A stretch of DNA of 64,000 nucleotides from Methylococcaceae bacterium (GTDB lineage: Bacteria > Pseudomonadota > Gammaproteobacteria > Methylococcales > Methylomonadaceae), in contig JABFSH010000021.1 of NCBI GenBank assembly GCA_013140705.1, positions 95,191 to 159,190 on the forward strand, in the 5' to 3' direction. The notes under the pieces are model-generated. The model saw only the letters and a list, made by a program, of their open reading frames with translations, was not told the DNA's origin and did not search any database. Both the position numbers and the translations under genes were made by a program. The stretch's first letter is position 1. Each line of letters begins with the position of its first letter. Of this stretch, positions 9,280 to 18,665 are shown one piece after another.

Positions 9280-10503
9280 TCATTTTTTGCACCACTCAAG
9301 CGGATCAATCGGCAACCCTTTCTTACGAATCCCAAAATACAATCCAGGCTGACTACGCCCCCCACTTTGTCCAACAGAGGCGATAACATCTCCCGCGTTA
9401 ACAGTATCACCGCTATGTTTATACAAACTTTGATTGAATGCATAAAGAGTCATATATCCTTGCCCATGATCAATAATGATCAACAAGCCATAGCCTCGCA
9501 ACCACTCTGCATAGACTACCTTACCCCGATTAACGGCATGGATGTCCATACCTTCCTTGGCATCAATCAATACACCATCCCACACCCCATCGGATCGTGG
9601 ACTTCCAAATTTTTGAACTATTCGACCTTGAACCGGCCAAGGCAATTTACCTTGGAGAATGGAAAAAGCAACGTTAAAATTTGAAAAGTTTTCGTCAAAG
9701 CTTCCTGACTTTACTACTTCAGTATCTGCATTCTCAGTATAACCATCATCCCTCTCGGCAAAGCCCTCTTCCTGTGTTGGATCAGTAATCAATTCCCCAC
9801 CTGAATTCTGCAATCCATTAATTAAAGCTTTTAATTTATTTTCGTTTTCCAGCACATAGCTTAATTGTTCAGCATTCGAAAATGAATTGTCATTAATTTG
9901 TCCCAAAAGTTCATTTCTTTGATTTCTAGCTCCATCCAGTAGAGCTTGCTCCGCTTTTTTTTGCTCCACTTTTTTTTCTAATTGAAGCGCTTCCTGGACC
10001 TGCTTTTTTTCTAAGTCATCCAGCCGTTTGACCGTTTTATTAAACTCAGCAAGTTTTTTGACGCGCGCTTTATTGACATAACTGTAAAACATCATCATAC
10101 GACTTGATAAACCGGGATCTTGCTGATTGAGCAGCAACTTCAACTTTTCTTTTTGACCCATAGCATAAGCCGATCTAATCTGCCCAGCTAGCTCTTTGTT
10201 TTGCCTGCCAATTTCACTTTTATGCAAACTTATCTCTGTATGAATCTTGTTAAGACTTAGATTTTTTCGCTCGATTTCCTTATGTAATTTCTTCAATAAG
10301 GCAGCAGTTTCTCCATACCTTTTTTCAATATCAGCCAAAAGACTATTCAAATATTCCTTGTGCTGATCTAGCTGCCTCGACTTTTGTTCTTCAGTTTCAA
10401 TATCTTGTGGAATATTATTGAGATTATTATCTACAGAAGTTTCGCAATTTGCATCTATTATTAAAAAGCATAGCAAAAAACAAAAAACAAATTTTTTTAT
10501 CAT
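9280..10503 (-). CDS. envC: EnvC-like murein hydrolase activator (coiled coil + LytM)
   Basis: 407-residue periplasmic protein. A short signal peptide (residues 1-20) is followed by a long coiled coil (about 35-235), an acidic linker, and a C-terminal LytM/M23 domain (about 285-405). The LytM domain lacks the zinc-binding H-x-x-x-D: the region reads G-V-L-I-D-A-K-E-G-M-D-I-H-A. It is therefore a degenerate domain of the EnvC type that activates amidases at the septum rather than cutting peptidoglycan itself. Encoded between ctpA and the gpmI remnant. Its start lies 7 bases after the gpmI remnant's stop, so ribosome loading may depend on that remnant. Confidence 0.92.
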   Translation of the reverse strand: MIKKFVFCFLLCFLIIDANCETSVDNNLNNIPQDIETEEQKSRQLDQHKEYLNSLLADIEKRYGETAALLKKLHKEIERKNLSLNKIHTEISLHKSEIGRQNKELAGQIRSAYAMGQKEKLKLLLNQQDPGLSSRMMMFYSYVNKARVKKLAEFNKTVKRLDDLEKKQVQEALQLEKKVEQKKAEQALLDGARNQRNELLGQINDNSFSNAEQLSYVLENENKLKALINGLQNSGGELITDPTQEEGFAERDDGYTENADTEVVKSGSFDENFSNFNVAFSILQGKLPWPVQGRIVQKFGSPRSDGVWDGVLIDAKEGMDIHAVNRGKVVYAEWLRGYGLLIIIDHGQGYMTLYAFNQSLYKHSGDTVNAGDVIASVGQSGGRSQPGLYFGIRKKGLPIDPLEWCKK

Positions 10504-10510
10504 TCACAAA

Positions 10511-10759
10511 TCAAACCAGCCCGAGAAGGGATTTGCCTGTCATTTCAGAAGACTGCTCAATGCCTAGGATTGCCAACATGATTGGCGCCAAATCGGATAA
10601 ACTGCCCCACGAAAGCAATGGCTTATCGCCACGGACATATACCAGCAGTTTGATCCAGTAAGGGGTATTAGCCATCGCAATCGCATTATTTTCCGTCTCT
10701 TGCGTATACCAAAATCCATCAAGAATCAACAAAACCAAAGGCTTTGGTCGTTTTAACAT
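10511..10759 (-). pseudogene. gpmI: Internally deleted phosphoglycerate mutase (GpmI): N- and C-terminal ends fused in frame
   Basis: An 82-codon reading frame whose first ~38 residues match the start of 2,3-bisphosphoglycerate-independent phosphoglycerate mutase (PKPLVLLILDGF, with the metal-binding Asp, then N-A-I-A-M-A-N-T-P). Its last ~40 residues match the end of the same enzyme (GSLSDLAPIMLAILGIEQ, E-M-T-G-K). The roughly 430 residues between them, including the catalytic serine and the rest of the metal ligands, are gone, and the join keeps the frame. The product cannot be an active mutase. The remnant keeps the gpmI position just before envC and may serve only to carry transcription and translation into envC (inference). 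Confidence 0.9.
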
Positions 10760-11043
10760 GTATATTTTCTCCGGATGCTAAAAACCGCATCATTACCCTG
10801 ATTTGACCTCAAAAAATTCGAAAGCCGTTTTATTTACATTACCCAAAGCGATAAAAAATAATGTATCATTTGGATAATTCCATTGATTTGTGTACTTTGG
10901 CAACAAAACAGGCAACAAAATAAAAGTTACCATTATACATCAATCCACACGAGCAATACCCGCATATCTACGATATCTTTGTTGAACCTTGATTGATTTT
11001 AATAAGTAACCCCGCAGCAATTCAACTATCACGCGATAATCCC

Positions 11044-11304
11044 ATGCTATTTAATGAGACGCCAATTTTGTATATCGATGCCGACATAACCAAAGCTGCT
11101 CGCTGCATAAAGGCCCTATCACATCAGTTACGATTTAAAATATTGTGTGTTTTAGGTAACCGTTCGGTGAGTGTACAAGAATTTGTAGAACGAGTTGGAT
11201 CCAGCCAAAGCAATATTTCCCAGCATTTGTCGATTCTCAGAGAAAGGAATATCCTGGACCACAAAAAAGAAGCCAATCATGTTTATTATTTCATTGATGA
11301 ATGA
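11044..11304 (+). CDS. ArsR-family winged-helix transcriptional regulator
   Basis: 86-residue DNA-binding protein. The region A-A-R-C-I-K-A-L-S-H-Q-L-R-F-K-I-L starts the ArsR winged helix, with the recognition helix in S-S-Q-S-N-I-S-Q-H-L-S-I-L and a wing ending H-V-Y-Y-F-I-D. No cysteine pair of the classical metal-sensing sites is evident apart from C in the first helix and one near residue 34, so the signal is unknown. Start set at the ATG at 11044; an upstream in-frame TTG at 10993 would add 17 residues. It precedes a rhodanese gene by 95 bases. ArsR regulators next to rhodaneses often respond to reactive sulfur, which is possible here but unproven. Confidence 0.8.
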   Translation: MLFNETPILYIDADITKAARCIKALSHQLRFKILCVLGNRSVSVQEFVERVGSSQSNISQHLSILRERNILDHKKEANHVYYFIDE

Positions 11305-11399
11305 GCGTATGCTCAAACTTATCAAAATGATGCGGGACGTTTTTTGTTCTTCACATTGAATTAACTTTTCCCTTTCACACACTTACTTTCGCATTATTC

Positions 11400-11849
11400 A
11401 TGGACCGTTTTTTAGAATTCGTTTTTAATCATTACATCTACTCGCTAGCGCTGCTAGTCGTCTCTTATTTGCTTATTCAGGATTTATTCGATGCTGTTTT
11501 CAAAAAATACAGTGCCATTACACCCTTAATGGCAGTTACCAAAATGAATGAGGTGAATACTGTCGTCGTCGATGTTCGCGAAGTTGATGAATTTAGCAAG
11601 GGCCACATCGAATCTGCGATTAATAGCCCTCTTAGCAAATTGCCTGAACAATTATCGAGCCTGGAAGCACACAAAAGAAAGCCGATATTGATTGCCTGCG
11701 ATAGCGGAACCCGCTCTAACTCAGCGGGTAAAATTCTGGCAAAAGCCGGATTTGAACAGATTTTCGTTATTACCGGCGGTATGACAGCTTGGACAGAAGA
11801 TTATAAGTTACCCATTAAGTCAAATAGCAAAAACAAATCCCGCGCTTAA
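11400..11849 (+). CDS. Membrane-anchored rhodanese-like protein
   Basis: 149 residues: one N-terminal membrane helix (about 8-27), then a single rhodanese domain (about 38-135). The domain contains V-V-D-V-R-E, the G-H-I block, and the active-site loop C-D-S-G-T-R-S with its catalytic cysteine. Expected to carry persulfide sulfur; the domain should face the cytoplasm (YibN-like arrangement). YibN-type rhodaneses are commonly found directly upstream of secB and gpsA, as here, which supports orthology. Confidence 0.9.
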   Translation: MDRFLEFVFNHYIYSLALLVVSYLLIQDLFDAVFKKYSAITPLMAVTKMNEVNTVVVDVREVDEFSKGHIESAINSPLSKLPEQLSSLEAHKRKPILIACDSGTRSNSAGKILAKAGFEQIFVITGGMTAWTEDYKLPIKSNSKNKSRA

Positions 11850-11985
11850 TGCCTGTGGTTGCGTTGTCAATTTTGAAATTGCAACTACTATACTGATGGT
11901 GGCTATGTTGCCTGCCCTACAAGCAGTACAGTTCCAAAGAATCACAACCGTCTTAATTTTTTAACTTCAAACACACACCTGAAAT

Positions 11986-12456
11986 ATGTCGGAAGAAAAC
12001 AATACTGAAGAAAAACAATTTTCAATTCAAAAAATTTATACCAAAGATGTCTCTTTTGAAACACCTAACTCACCCAAGATTTTCACCGAAAAATGGGAAC
12101 CATCGGTCGAGTTTAACCTGGGAACGAATGTAACAACGCTTGAAACTTCACTCTATGAAGTGGCTGTCACCATTACCATTACTGTAAAAAGTGGAACAAC
12201 AACAGCATATCTGGTCGAAATCATTCAAGCCGGCATCTTCTCATTAGTGGGCTTTACAGATCAGGAAATGGGCCCAATGGTTGGCAGCTTCTGCCCCAAT
12301 ATTCTATTCCCGTACGCCAGAGAGGCTGTTTCAGAACTGGTTGCAAAAGGTGGATTCCCACAGTTATTATTGGCTCCGGTTAATTTTGATGCCCTATACG
12401 CCCAGCATCTGCAACAATTACAGCAACAATCACCGGTTACGGAAACCATCAATTAA
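11986..12456 (+). CDS. secB: Protein-export chaperone SecB
   Basis: 156-residue cytoplasmic chaperone that keeps preproteins unfolded and hands them to SecA. Typical family blocks: FSIQKIYTKDVSFETPN at the start, W-x-P-S-V-E-F-N-L near residue 38, the G-I-F-S stretch and F-P-Y-A-R-E near residue 105. A glutamine-rich tail is present. Eight bases separate it from gpsA, the conserved secB-gpsA arrangement of gammaproteobacteria. Confidence 0.97.
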   Translation: MSEENNTEEKQFSIQKIYTKDVSFETPNSPKIFTEKWEPSVEFNLGTNVTTLETSLYEVAVTITITVKSGTTTAYLVEIIQAGIFSLVGFTDQEMGPMVGSFCPNILFPYAREAVSELVAKGGFPQLLLAPVNFDALYAQHLQQLQQQSPVTETIN

Positions 12457-12464
12457 ATTCAGAG

Positions 12465-13487
12465 ATGCTTTGTAAAATAGGCATACTGGGCGCAGGCTCC
12501 TGGGGAACTGCCCTTGCAATTCTGGCAGCCAGAAATGGTTGCCAGACCCTGCTATGGGGGCACAACGCAAACCACATGGAAGCGCTCAGACAGGACCGTC
12601 AAAATAAGCGCTATTTACCCGAGCAACTTTTCTCTGAAAACCTTCATGTTACCGCTGACCTGTCAGAAATTGGCACATTCTGCAACCTTATTCTTGTTTG
12701 TGTGCCTAGCCATGCTTTTAAAGATACCTTGACCCGAATAAAACCCCATTTATCAAAGTCCGTCAAAATAGCCTGGGCTACCAAAGGCTTCAACCCCGAA
12801 GATGGTGCATTACTCCACGAAATCGTCGCTGAGGTGTTTTCGCCTCAAACTCCTGCAGCCATACTTTCAGGTCCAACATTTGCCCGTGAAGTAGCTGCCG
12901 ATCTTCCAACTGCAGTCACCATTGCTTCTACTCAGAGTGATTTTGCCAATCAATTGGCAGGCATTTTACATAGCGGAAGATTCAGAGCATACACCAGCAC
13001 TGATATTGTAGGCGTTGAAGTAGGTGGCGCCGTAAAAAACGTTCTGGCTATCGCCGCCGGAATAGCCGACGGTTTGGGCTTTGGCGCCAACACCCGGGCC
13101 GCATTGATTACTCGAGGCCTGGGCGAAATTATTCGTTTAGGCATTAAACTGGGTGGCAAACAGGAAACGTTCATGGGCCTGTCCGGTCTTGGCGATCTCA
13201 TTTTAACGTGCACCGATAACCAATCCAGAAACCGTCGTTTCGGCCTGGCATTAGGTCAGGACAAATCAAAAGCCATTGCATTGCGGGAAATTCGCCAGGA
13301 AATTGAAGGCATTTCAGCGGCAAAAGAAACCTGGCTGCTGGCAAACAAATATTCCATGGAAATGCCAATCATTGAGCAAACTTACCGGGTTTTATACGAA
13401 GATTTAGCACCGTTGACTGCTGTAAAAAATCTGCTGGCTCGCGATCAAAAATCCGAATATCAACTGGAACAGACCTTCGAGTCTTAA
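12465..13487 (+). CDS. gpsA: Glycerol-3-phosphate dehydrogenase [NAD(P)+]
   Basis: 340-residue cytosolic enzyme reducing dihydroxyacetone phosphate to sn-glycerol-3-phosphate for phospholipid synthesis. The N-terminal Rossmann motif is GILGAGSWGTALA. The catalytic lysine region G-G-A-V-K-N and the following G-x-N-T-R-A-A-L substrate-binding block are both present near residues 190-225. Length normal. Downstream of secB, likely co-transcribed; convergent with the GGDEF-EAL gene 64 bases away. Confidence 0.97.
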   Translation: MLCKIGILGAGSWGTALAILAARNGCQTLLWGHNANHMEALRQDRQNKRYLPEQLFSENLHVTADLSEIGTFCNLILVCVPSHAFKDTLTRIKPHLSKSVKIAWATKGFNPEDGALLHEIVAEVFSPQTPAAILSGPTFAREVAADLPTAVTIASTQSDFANQLAGILHSGRFRAYTSTDIVGVEVGGAVKNVLAIAAGIADGLGFGANTRAALITRGLGEIIRLGIKLGGKQETFMGLSGLGDLILTCTDNQSRNRRFGLALGQDKSKAIALREIRQEIEGISAAKETWLLANKYSMEMPIIEQTYRVLYEDLAPLTAVKNLLARDQKSEYQLEQTFES

Positions 13488-13551
13488 CCGGACCCAACCC
13501 TTTGAAATGGCATCCGGCACAGCTCAAACAACATCCGAGCAAGCCAATCAA

Positions 13552-15675
13552 CTATGCCCCACGCTTCATCAATATCACAAAATCATCCGCCGGCAACGGT
13601 TTACTGAAAAAATAGCCCTGCAACTCGTCACAGCCAATTCCATGCAAAAAGGCCTGCTGATAGGCTGTTTCCACTCCTTCGGCTACAACCTTCAAGCCCA
13701 GACTATGCCCCAATGCAATTATTGCCTTAAGGATTGGCACGTTGGCGGGCTCAGTTTCCAAATTGCCAACAAAAACCTTATCGATTTTCAAGCGGTCAAC
13801 CGGAAAATCCTTGAGGTAAGCCATACTGGAATAGCCGGTACCGAAGTCATCAATCGCCAGTTTAATACCCAGCGCCTTGAGGTCGTGCAGCGTTTTAATA
13901 AAATTTCGAGGGTCCTGCGCCAGACAACTTTCCGTAATTTCCAACTCAAGGCATTGTGGATCGATTTTTGTGCCACTAATCACCGACTCGACCAAGCTGA
14001 CCAGGTTCTCTTGCCGAAATTGCCGCGGCGACATATTCACAGCGACCGGGATGGGCCGGCCCATGATTTTTTGAAATTCAACAGCCTTGCAGCAGGCATT
14101 TTTCAGCACCCAGCGACCAATTTCCTCAATCTGCCCCGTTTCCTCCGCGACTGGAATAAACGTCAACGGCGAGATTAACGAATCACCGGGCGGCTGCCAG
14201 CGTATCAACGCCTCGGCACCGCACACCTTGCCTGTTGCCAAATCCACCTTGGGCTGGTAGTGCAACAAAAACTCTTCGTACTCAATGGCTCGACGCAGAC
14301 GATATTCAATCTCCATGCGCTCGGTCAACGCCTCGTTGAGTTCACTGGTATAAAACTGAAAATTATTGCGGCCCAATTGTTTAGCTTTGTACATGGCCGA
14401 ATCAGCATTCTTCAACAACGTATTCGGGTCTGCGCCATCGCCCGGGTATAAACCAATACCGATACTGCAGGAAACCACAAAATCTCGACCTTCGATTAGA
14501 CAAGGCTCTGCCACTGCTGTAAGAATGCGATGCATGCAATGCGCGATATCCTCGATTTTATGCGAACTGTTCAGTAACAATACGAATTCATCTCCACCGA
14601 GCCGAACAACCGTGTCTGACTCACGCAAACAGCTCGATAAGCGCTTTGCCATTGTTATCAGCAGATTATCGCCTACGTGATGTCCCATGCTATCGTTGAT
14701 CAATTTAAACTGATCCAGATCAATGAACGCAACCGCCAGTTCGCGGCCGGATCGATCAGAGGCATTCATGCACTGTTGAAGTCTGTCGCAAAGAATGGTT
14801 CGATTGGGCAGACCCGTCAAGCTGTCATGGGTTGCCTGGTATTTGATCTGATGTTCGTAATTTTTACGTTCAGAAATATCTTCTACGGTACCTTCATAGT
14901 AAAGCAGCTTGCCATCAGCATCGTGAACTTCATGCGCATTCTCTGTGATCCAGATAATATCGCCATTTTTACGAAAAACTTGCGCTTCGAAGTTATAAAC
15001 ATGCCCATGGGCCTTCATCAGTGCGATATATTCCTCACGCATGCATGTATCGACATAAAGCTGCTTTTGAATATCGCAAATACTCTGCAACAAATCTTCT
15101 GTGGAATCATAGCCGTAGATTCGGGCCAGAGCAGGATTAAAGTTTAGGTATTGTCCTGATGGAGTCGTTTGGTAAATACCTTCAATGGCGTTTTCAAAAA
15201 TGGAACGATACCGGTTTTCCGCTTCCTGCGCCACTTGCTCGCTGTGCTTGCGCCGAGTTACATCCTGTATGAATCCTTCAAGCGCTTCTAACTTACCCTC
15301 TTCGTTGAAGAGTGGTCCTCCGCTTTCTTGAACCCAGCGAATAGATCCGTCGGAGTGCATAATGCGGTATTCCAAGTCAAAGCGTTCACCGTGCTGCACG
15401 AGACTTTCTATACGCTCGCGCACCCAGGTTCGATCATCTTCGAGTGTTAATGCCTCATAAGAAATACGGTGATTAAAAAGCAAATCTTCGGGGCTATAGC
15501 CGGTTAAATCCTCGCAACCATCACTGACAAATACCATGGTCCAATAATTATCTAGCAGGCAACAATATACCATCCCCTTGAGATTGCTCATTAGAGTACT
15601 TAACATGCGCTCCCTGTCCTGGAGCAGTTTACACAGGCCTGGGCTAAAGTTTATCGTGTTAATAGATAAAGACAT
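13552..15675 (-). CDS. PAS-PAS-GGDEF-EAL cyclic-di-GMP turnover protein
   Basis: 707-residue cytoplasmic signalling protein without membrane segments. Domains in order: PAS/PAC 1 (about 25-145), PAS/PAC 2 (about 150-272), GGDEF (about 280-440) and EAL (about 455-700). The cyclase motif GGDEF is intact at 360-364. An inhibitory I-site R-E-S-D lies five residues before it. The phosphodiesterase domain keeps E-A-L at 488-490, N-M-S-P, and D-D-F-G-T-G-Y-S. Both activities are therefore possible; which dominates cannot be read from sequence. The PAS domains likely sense a small ligand or redox state. Stands alone as a single transcription unit. Confidence 0.93.
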   Translation of the reverse strand: MSLSINTINFSPGLCKLLQDRERMLSTLMSNLKGMVYCCLLDNYWTMVFVSDGCEDLTGYSPEDLLFNHRISYEALTLEDDRTWVRERIESLVQHGERFDLEYRIMHSDGSIRWVQESGGPLFNEEGKLEALEGFIQDVTRRKHSEQVAQEAENRYRSIFENAIEGIYQTTPSGQYLNFNPALARIYGYDSTEDLLQSICDIQKQLYVDTCMREEYIALMKAHGHVYNFEAQVFRKNGDIIWITENAHEVHDADGKLLYYEGTVEDISERKNYEHQIKYQATHDSLTGLPNRTILCDRLQQCMNASDRSGRELAVAFIDLDQFKLINDSMGHHVGDNLLITMAKRLSSCLRESDTVVRLGGDEFVLLLNSSHKIEDIAHCMHRILTAVAEPCLIEGRDFVVSCSIGIGLYPGDGADPNTLLKNADSAMYKAKQLGRNNFQFYTSELNEALTERMEIEYRLRRAIEYEEFLLHYQPKVDLATGKVCGAEALIRWQPPGDSLISPLTFIPVAEETGQIEEIGRWVLKNACCKAVEFQKIMGRPIPVAVNMSPRQFRQENLVSLVESVISGTKIDPQCLELEITESCLAQDPRNFIKTLHDLKALGIKLAIDDFGTGYSSMAYLKDFPVDRLKIDKVFVGNLETEPANVPILKAIIALGHSLGLKVVAEGVETAYQQAFLHGIGCDELQGYFFSKPLPADDFVILMKRGA

Positions 15676-15861
15676 CTGCCTTTCGGCATCAGTAAAATGA
15701 AAATGTGTCGGTGGTCATCCGTTAAGACCAGCAGAATTCGCGCCAATTAATCGAATACCCGAAAATCAAGCAAACTGGACGCCCCTTCCAAAATTTAGCG
15801 CACTAAAATTGCACAAAAACACTCAATTGGTGCGCAGCAGACCACATACCAAGGCTTTTAG

Positions 15862-16467
15862 TCATTGCTTTAAATCATCTAAAGCCTGAGAAATTTGCTG
15901 GCTAAACTCATAGAGTACGCCACTGAGCGCTTTAACGGTTGCTGAAAATGTGGTGTCCTTCAGCGCATGTTCGATGCTTGAATGATGATTCGCAAGGACT
16001 ACATGGTCAATTTCATTCATGATAGCCCAGCGTGCTTGCAAAACGACCGCGCTTCCCGGCTTGGTATCAAATCGGTCAATGTCAATAATAACACGATAAT
16101 TTACGGCTCCATACGCGCTCCAGGGATACGATCTGATGACATGGCGAGATTGTAAACTTGTCACGTTTTGGGTAATGACCTCGATCATACTATCGTGCAA
16201 GGGGGCAGCCCATTGATGGAATTCGGCAATTTGAACGGTATTTTGGCCAGACCGGGTAATGATCTGTTTGCGATCAAGTAAAGTTGGAATAGATAGGGGA
16301 CCGATTCCAATAACACTGATTTTTGTATCATGTGCGGCAACAGCACCCGACAAACTTTTGGCTTCCAGCACATAAAAATGAGTTGGCGGCGCAGAAACAC
16401 AGGCCGTAAGCAAGGTACTGAGAGCGAGGACCTGCATTAATGTTTGAGCTTTACATACCATAGCCAT
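15862..16467 (-). CDS. pqiC: PqiC-like outer-membrane lipoprotein
   Basis: 201-residue lipoprotein of the ABC-type transport auxiliary (DUF330/PqiC) family. Signal peptide ends in the lipobox L-L-T-A-C near residue 23. The family blocks PTHFYVLEA, I-G-I-G-P-L-S-I-P-x-L-L-D-R and the E-F-H-Q-W-A-A-P-L stretch are clear. PqiC anchors the periplasmic end of the PqiB tunnel at the outer membrane. Its start overlaps the pqiB stop by one base (shared 16467), so the genes are translationally coupled. Confidence 0.92.
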   Translation of the reverse strand: MAMVCKAQTLMQVLALSTLLTACVSAPPTHFYVLEAKSLSGAVAAHDTKISVIGIGPLSIPTLLDRKQIITRSGQNTVQIAEFHQWAAPLHDSMIEVITQNVTSLQSRHVIRSYPWSAYGAVNYRVIIDIDRFDTKPGSAVVLQARWAIMNEIDHVVLANHHSSIEHALKDTTFSATVKALSGVLYEFSQQISQALDDLKQ

Positions 16468-18050
16468 TATTCCTCTTCTTTGCCACGTAGCAAAGTTTCA
16501 GGATGTTGCTCCAGGTAATCCGTCAGTTGATTGACTGAGTTGGCTGCGCGATTCAATTCCTGCAATAATTTATCGAGCTCATAATGCGTGGTGGAGCCGG
16601 GTTCTAGCGATTTTAAGACCTGTTGCGCTGAGGACATGGTCTTGTCAGTATTGCTTAACGTACCCTTGGCCGTGGCAAGCATGCCAGTTGCCGCTTTGGA
16701 CGTTTCCTGCAAGGCCAGCAAGGTATGATCGATATCCGCGCTCAATTTGTCCAACGGCAACTTGGCAATCTTATCCATAATAATTTGTGCAGAATGGGTA
16801 AATTGATCCAACGAACTGGTGGTGGTCGGAAATTCTGGATACACGCTGTCATTGGCTGTCTCTACAATTCTGCTTTTGGGATGGAAATCAAGATCGACCA
16901 GTAATTGCCCTGTCAATAGACTGCCTGTCTGTAATTGCGCTCGCAAACCTTTTTTAATCAGTTGCGCCATGATGTCCATATCACTGACATTGGCTTGATT
17001 ATTCACTTCTCTGATGCGATCGGGCTCCAGCTCAACCGTAACAGGAACACGGAGTTCAGCCGTTTTTTTATCCAGCTCCAGACTGATATTGCTTACCGAC
17101 CCTATCGGTATGCCTCGCAGCTGCACAGGTGCACCTTCAGTAAGCCCGCGTACCGAACCGTTAAAATACATGACATACCTTAACGTGTTTTTATAAATAA
17201 TCTGGGTCGATTGATCATAAGTTTCGTACAGCTGAAACAAGGTATTTTCTGGCTGGATATCTTTGACACCATCATTCGCTGCTGCACGAAAGGCAATACC
17301 TCCACTTAATAATGAGATCAAGGGCCCGGTTCTGACCTTAAAACCATCGGCACCCGCAGATAAATCAATACCGCTATCCACCCAAAAACGTGTGTTTTTC
17401 CTGACGAACTGATCATAGGGGGCATGAATGAATATGGTTAAACGTATCGCATCCGCATCTTTGGACAACTCATGACTGAGTACTTCGCCGACGTTAATCC
17501 CATGAAAATTAATGGGTGTGCCCGGACGCATCGAGCCAAGATCGGATGTTTCTAGGACAAATTGTTTGCCCTGGTCGGTATTTTTCAACAACGGCGGCGC
17601 TGTAAGTCCGATGAAATGGCTTTCCTTGGGACCGTCACTCGGCTTGATTTCTATGTAGGCTCCTGAAATTAATGTCCCCAAACCAGAAATTCCGCCCAAC
17701 CCGACTTGCGGTCTAACCACCCAGAAACTGGTATTTTTATTCAGATAATTCGCCGCATCACTGTTCATCTGCGCAGTCACCAGGATTGTTTTCAAATCAT
17801 CATTGATGGTGATGGCTGTCACTTTTCCCACTTCGACGTCCAGATATCTGATTTTTGTTTTATCAACCTCAAGACCTTCGGCGGTTGGAAAACTAATGGT
17901 GATCATTGGACCTTTTTCAGACATGGATTTATAGATAAGCCAGCCACTCACCAGCAAGGCGACGAGCGGTAACAACCAGACCAGCGGTAATTCTGATTTC
18001 TTGTTGAGTTTTACTTCGGATGTATTGAATGACTCATCTGAATCCATCAT
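16467..18050 (-). CDS. pqiB: PqiB-like MCE protein (intermembrane lipid transport)
   Basis: 527 residues: an N-terminal inner-membrane anchor (about 24-42), three MlaD/MCE domains (about 48-140, 160-260 and 290-395), and a long C-terminal helical region rich in A, L, S and T. The MCE pattern recurs as I-S-F-P-x-A-E-G-L, G-T-P-I-N-F-H-G-I-N-V-G-E-V and G-A-P-V-Q-L-R-G-I-P-I-G. PqiB forms a hexameric tube across the periplasm for lipid movement. The operon order (two pqiA-like genes, pqiB, pqiC) is standard apart from the split PqiA. Confidence 0.94.
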   Translation of the reverse strand: MMDSDESFNTSEVKLNKKSELPLVWLLPLVALLVSGWLIYKSMSEKGPMITISFPTAEGLEVDKTKIRYLDVEVGKVTAITINDDLKTILVTAQMNSDAANYLNKNTSFWVVRPQVGLGGISGLGTLISGAYIEIKPSDGPKESHFIGLTAPPLLKNTDQGKQFVLETSDLGSMRPGTPINFHGINVGEVLSHELSKDADAIRLTIFIHAPYDQFVRKNTRFWVDSGIDLSAGADGFKVRTGPLISLLSGGIAFRAAANDGVKDIQPENTLFQLYETYDQSTQIIYKNTLRYVMYFNGSVRGLTEGAPVQLRGIPIGSVSNISLELDKKTAELRVPVTVELEPDRIREVNNQANVSDMDIMAQLIKKGLRAQLQTGSLLTGQLLVDLDFHPKSRIVETANDSVYPEFPTTTSSLDQFTHSAQIIMDKIAKLPLDKLSADIDHTLLALQETSKAATGMLATAKGTLSNTDKTMSSAQQVLKSLEPGSTTHYELDKLLQELNRAANSVNQLTDYLEQHPETLLRGKEEE

Positions 18051-18053
18051 AGA

Positions 18054-18665
18054 TTATCGCTGATAGTCCCAAAGCAGGCGTGGATCAAACATTTTGGCAG
18101 CCATCATCGTCAACACAACCACGGCAGCAAATGCTGTTGCGGCCGGTCCGGCTATCACACTGGCGACACCACCCAAGTCTACCAGTCCTACCAAAATCGA
18201 TATCATGAATATATCCAGCATCGACCAACGACCCACGAAAGCGATAACCCGATACAGACGTGTCCAAAGACGGGCATTGATTTGCCAACGAAAATGTGCA
18301 CAAAATAACAATAGCGTAATACCCAGCAATTTTAACAAGGGCACCAAAATACTGGCGACCAAAACGAGCAGGGCGATTGGCAACATATCACTTTCAACTA
18401 GAGCGACTATACCGCCAATAATGGTGTGGGGTTCTCCTTGACCAAATCGGCTGACCGTCATTATCGGAAAGATATTGGCCGGAATATATAGCGCATAACC
18501 ACTCAGTATAAACGCGGCTGTCCGCTGAACACTGTCTGGCATACGTACATAAAGCCTGCTACCGCAGAGTTGACAATGATTTGGACTACTCGATAACTTT
18601 GCCAATAAGCCACAATCATGGCAACGTACGAGACCCTGCGCTAAAGCAGTGACATTATTTTTCAC
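18054..18665 (-). CDS. pqiA: PqiA-like membrane protein, second half
   Basis: 203 residues. A rubredoxin-like zinc ribbon near the start (C-H-D-C-G then C-Q-L-C-G, about residues 15-36) precedes four membrane helices. The typical blocks A-A-F-I-L-S-G-Y-A-L-Y-I-P-A-N and S-M-L-D-I-F are present. It corresponds to one of the two repeated halves of the ~420-residue E. coli PqiA/YebS. The start codon overlaps the stop of the preceding half-gene by four bases (18662-18665), so the two halves are almost surely co-translated and probably form a heterodimer (inference). Confidence 0.9.
   Translation of the reverse strand: MKNNVTALAQGLVRCHDCGLLAKLSSSPNHCQLCGSRLYVRMPDSVQRTAAFILSGYALYIPANIFPIMTVSRFGQGEPHTIIGGIVALVESDMLPIALLVLVASILVPLLKLLGITLLLFCAHFRWQINARLWTRLYRVIAFVGRWSMLDIFMISILVGLVDLGGVASVIAGPAATAFAAVVVLTMMAAKMFDPRLLWDYQR

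Noticed and set aside
13507..14178. 223-codon frame antisense to the GGDEF-EAL gene
   Set aside because: Long but wholly opposite a gene with intact catalytic motifs; composition is that of a reverse-strand shadow.
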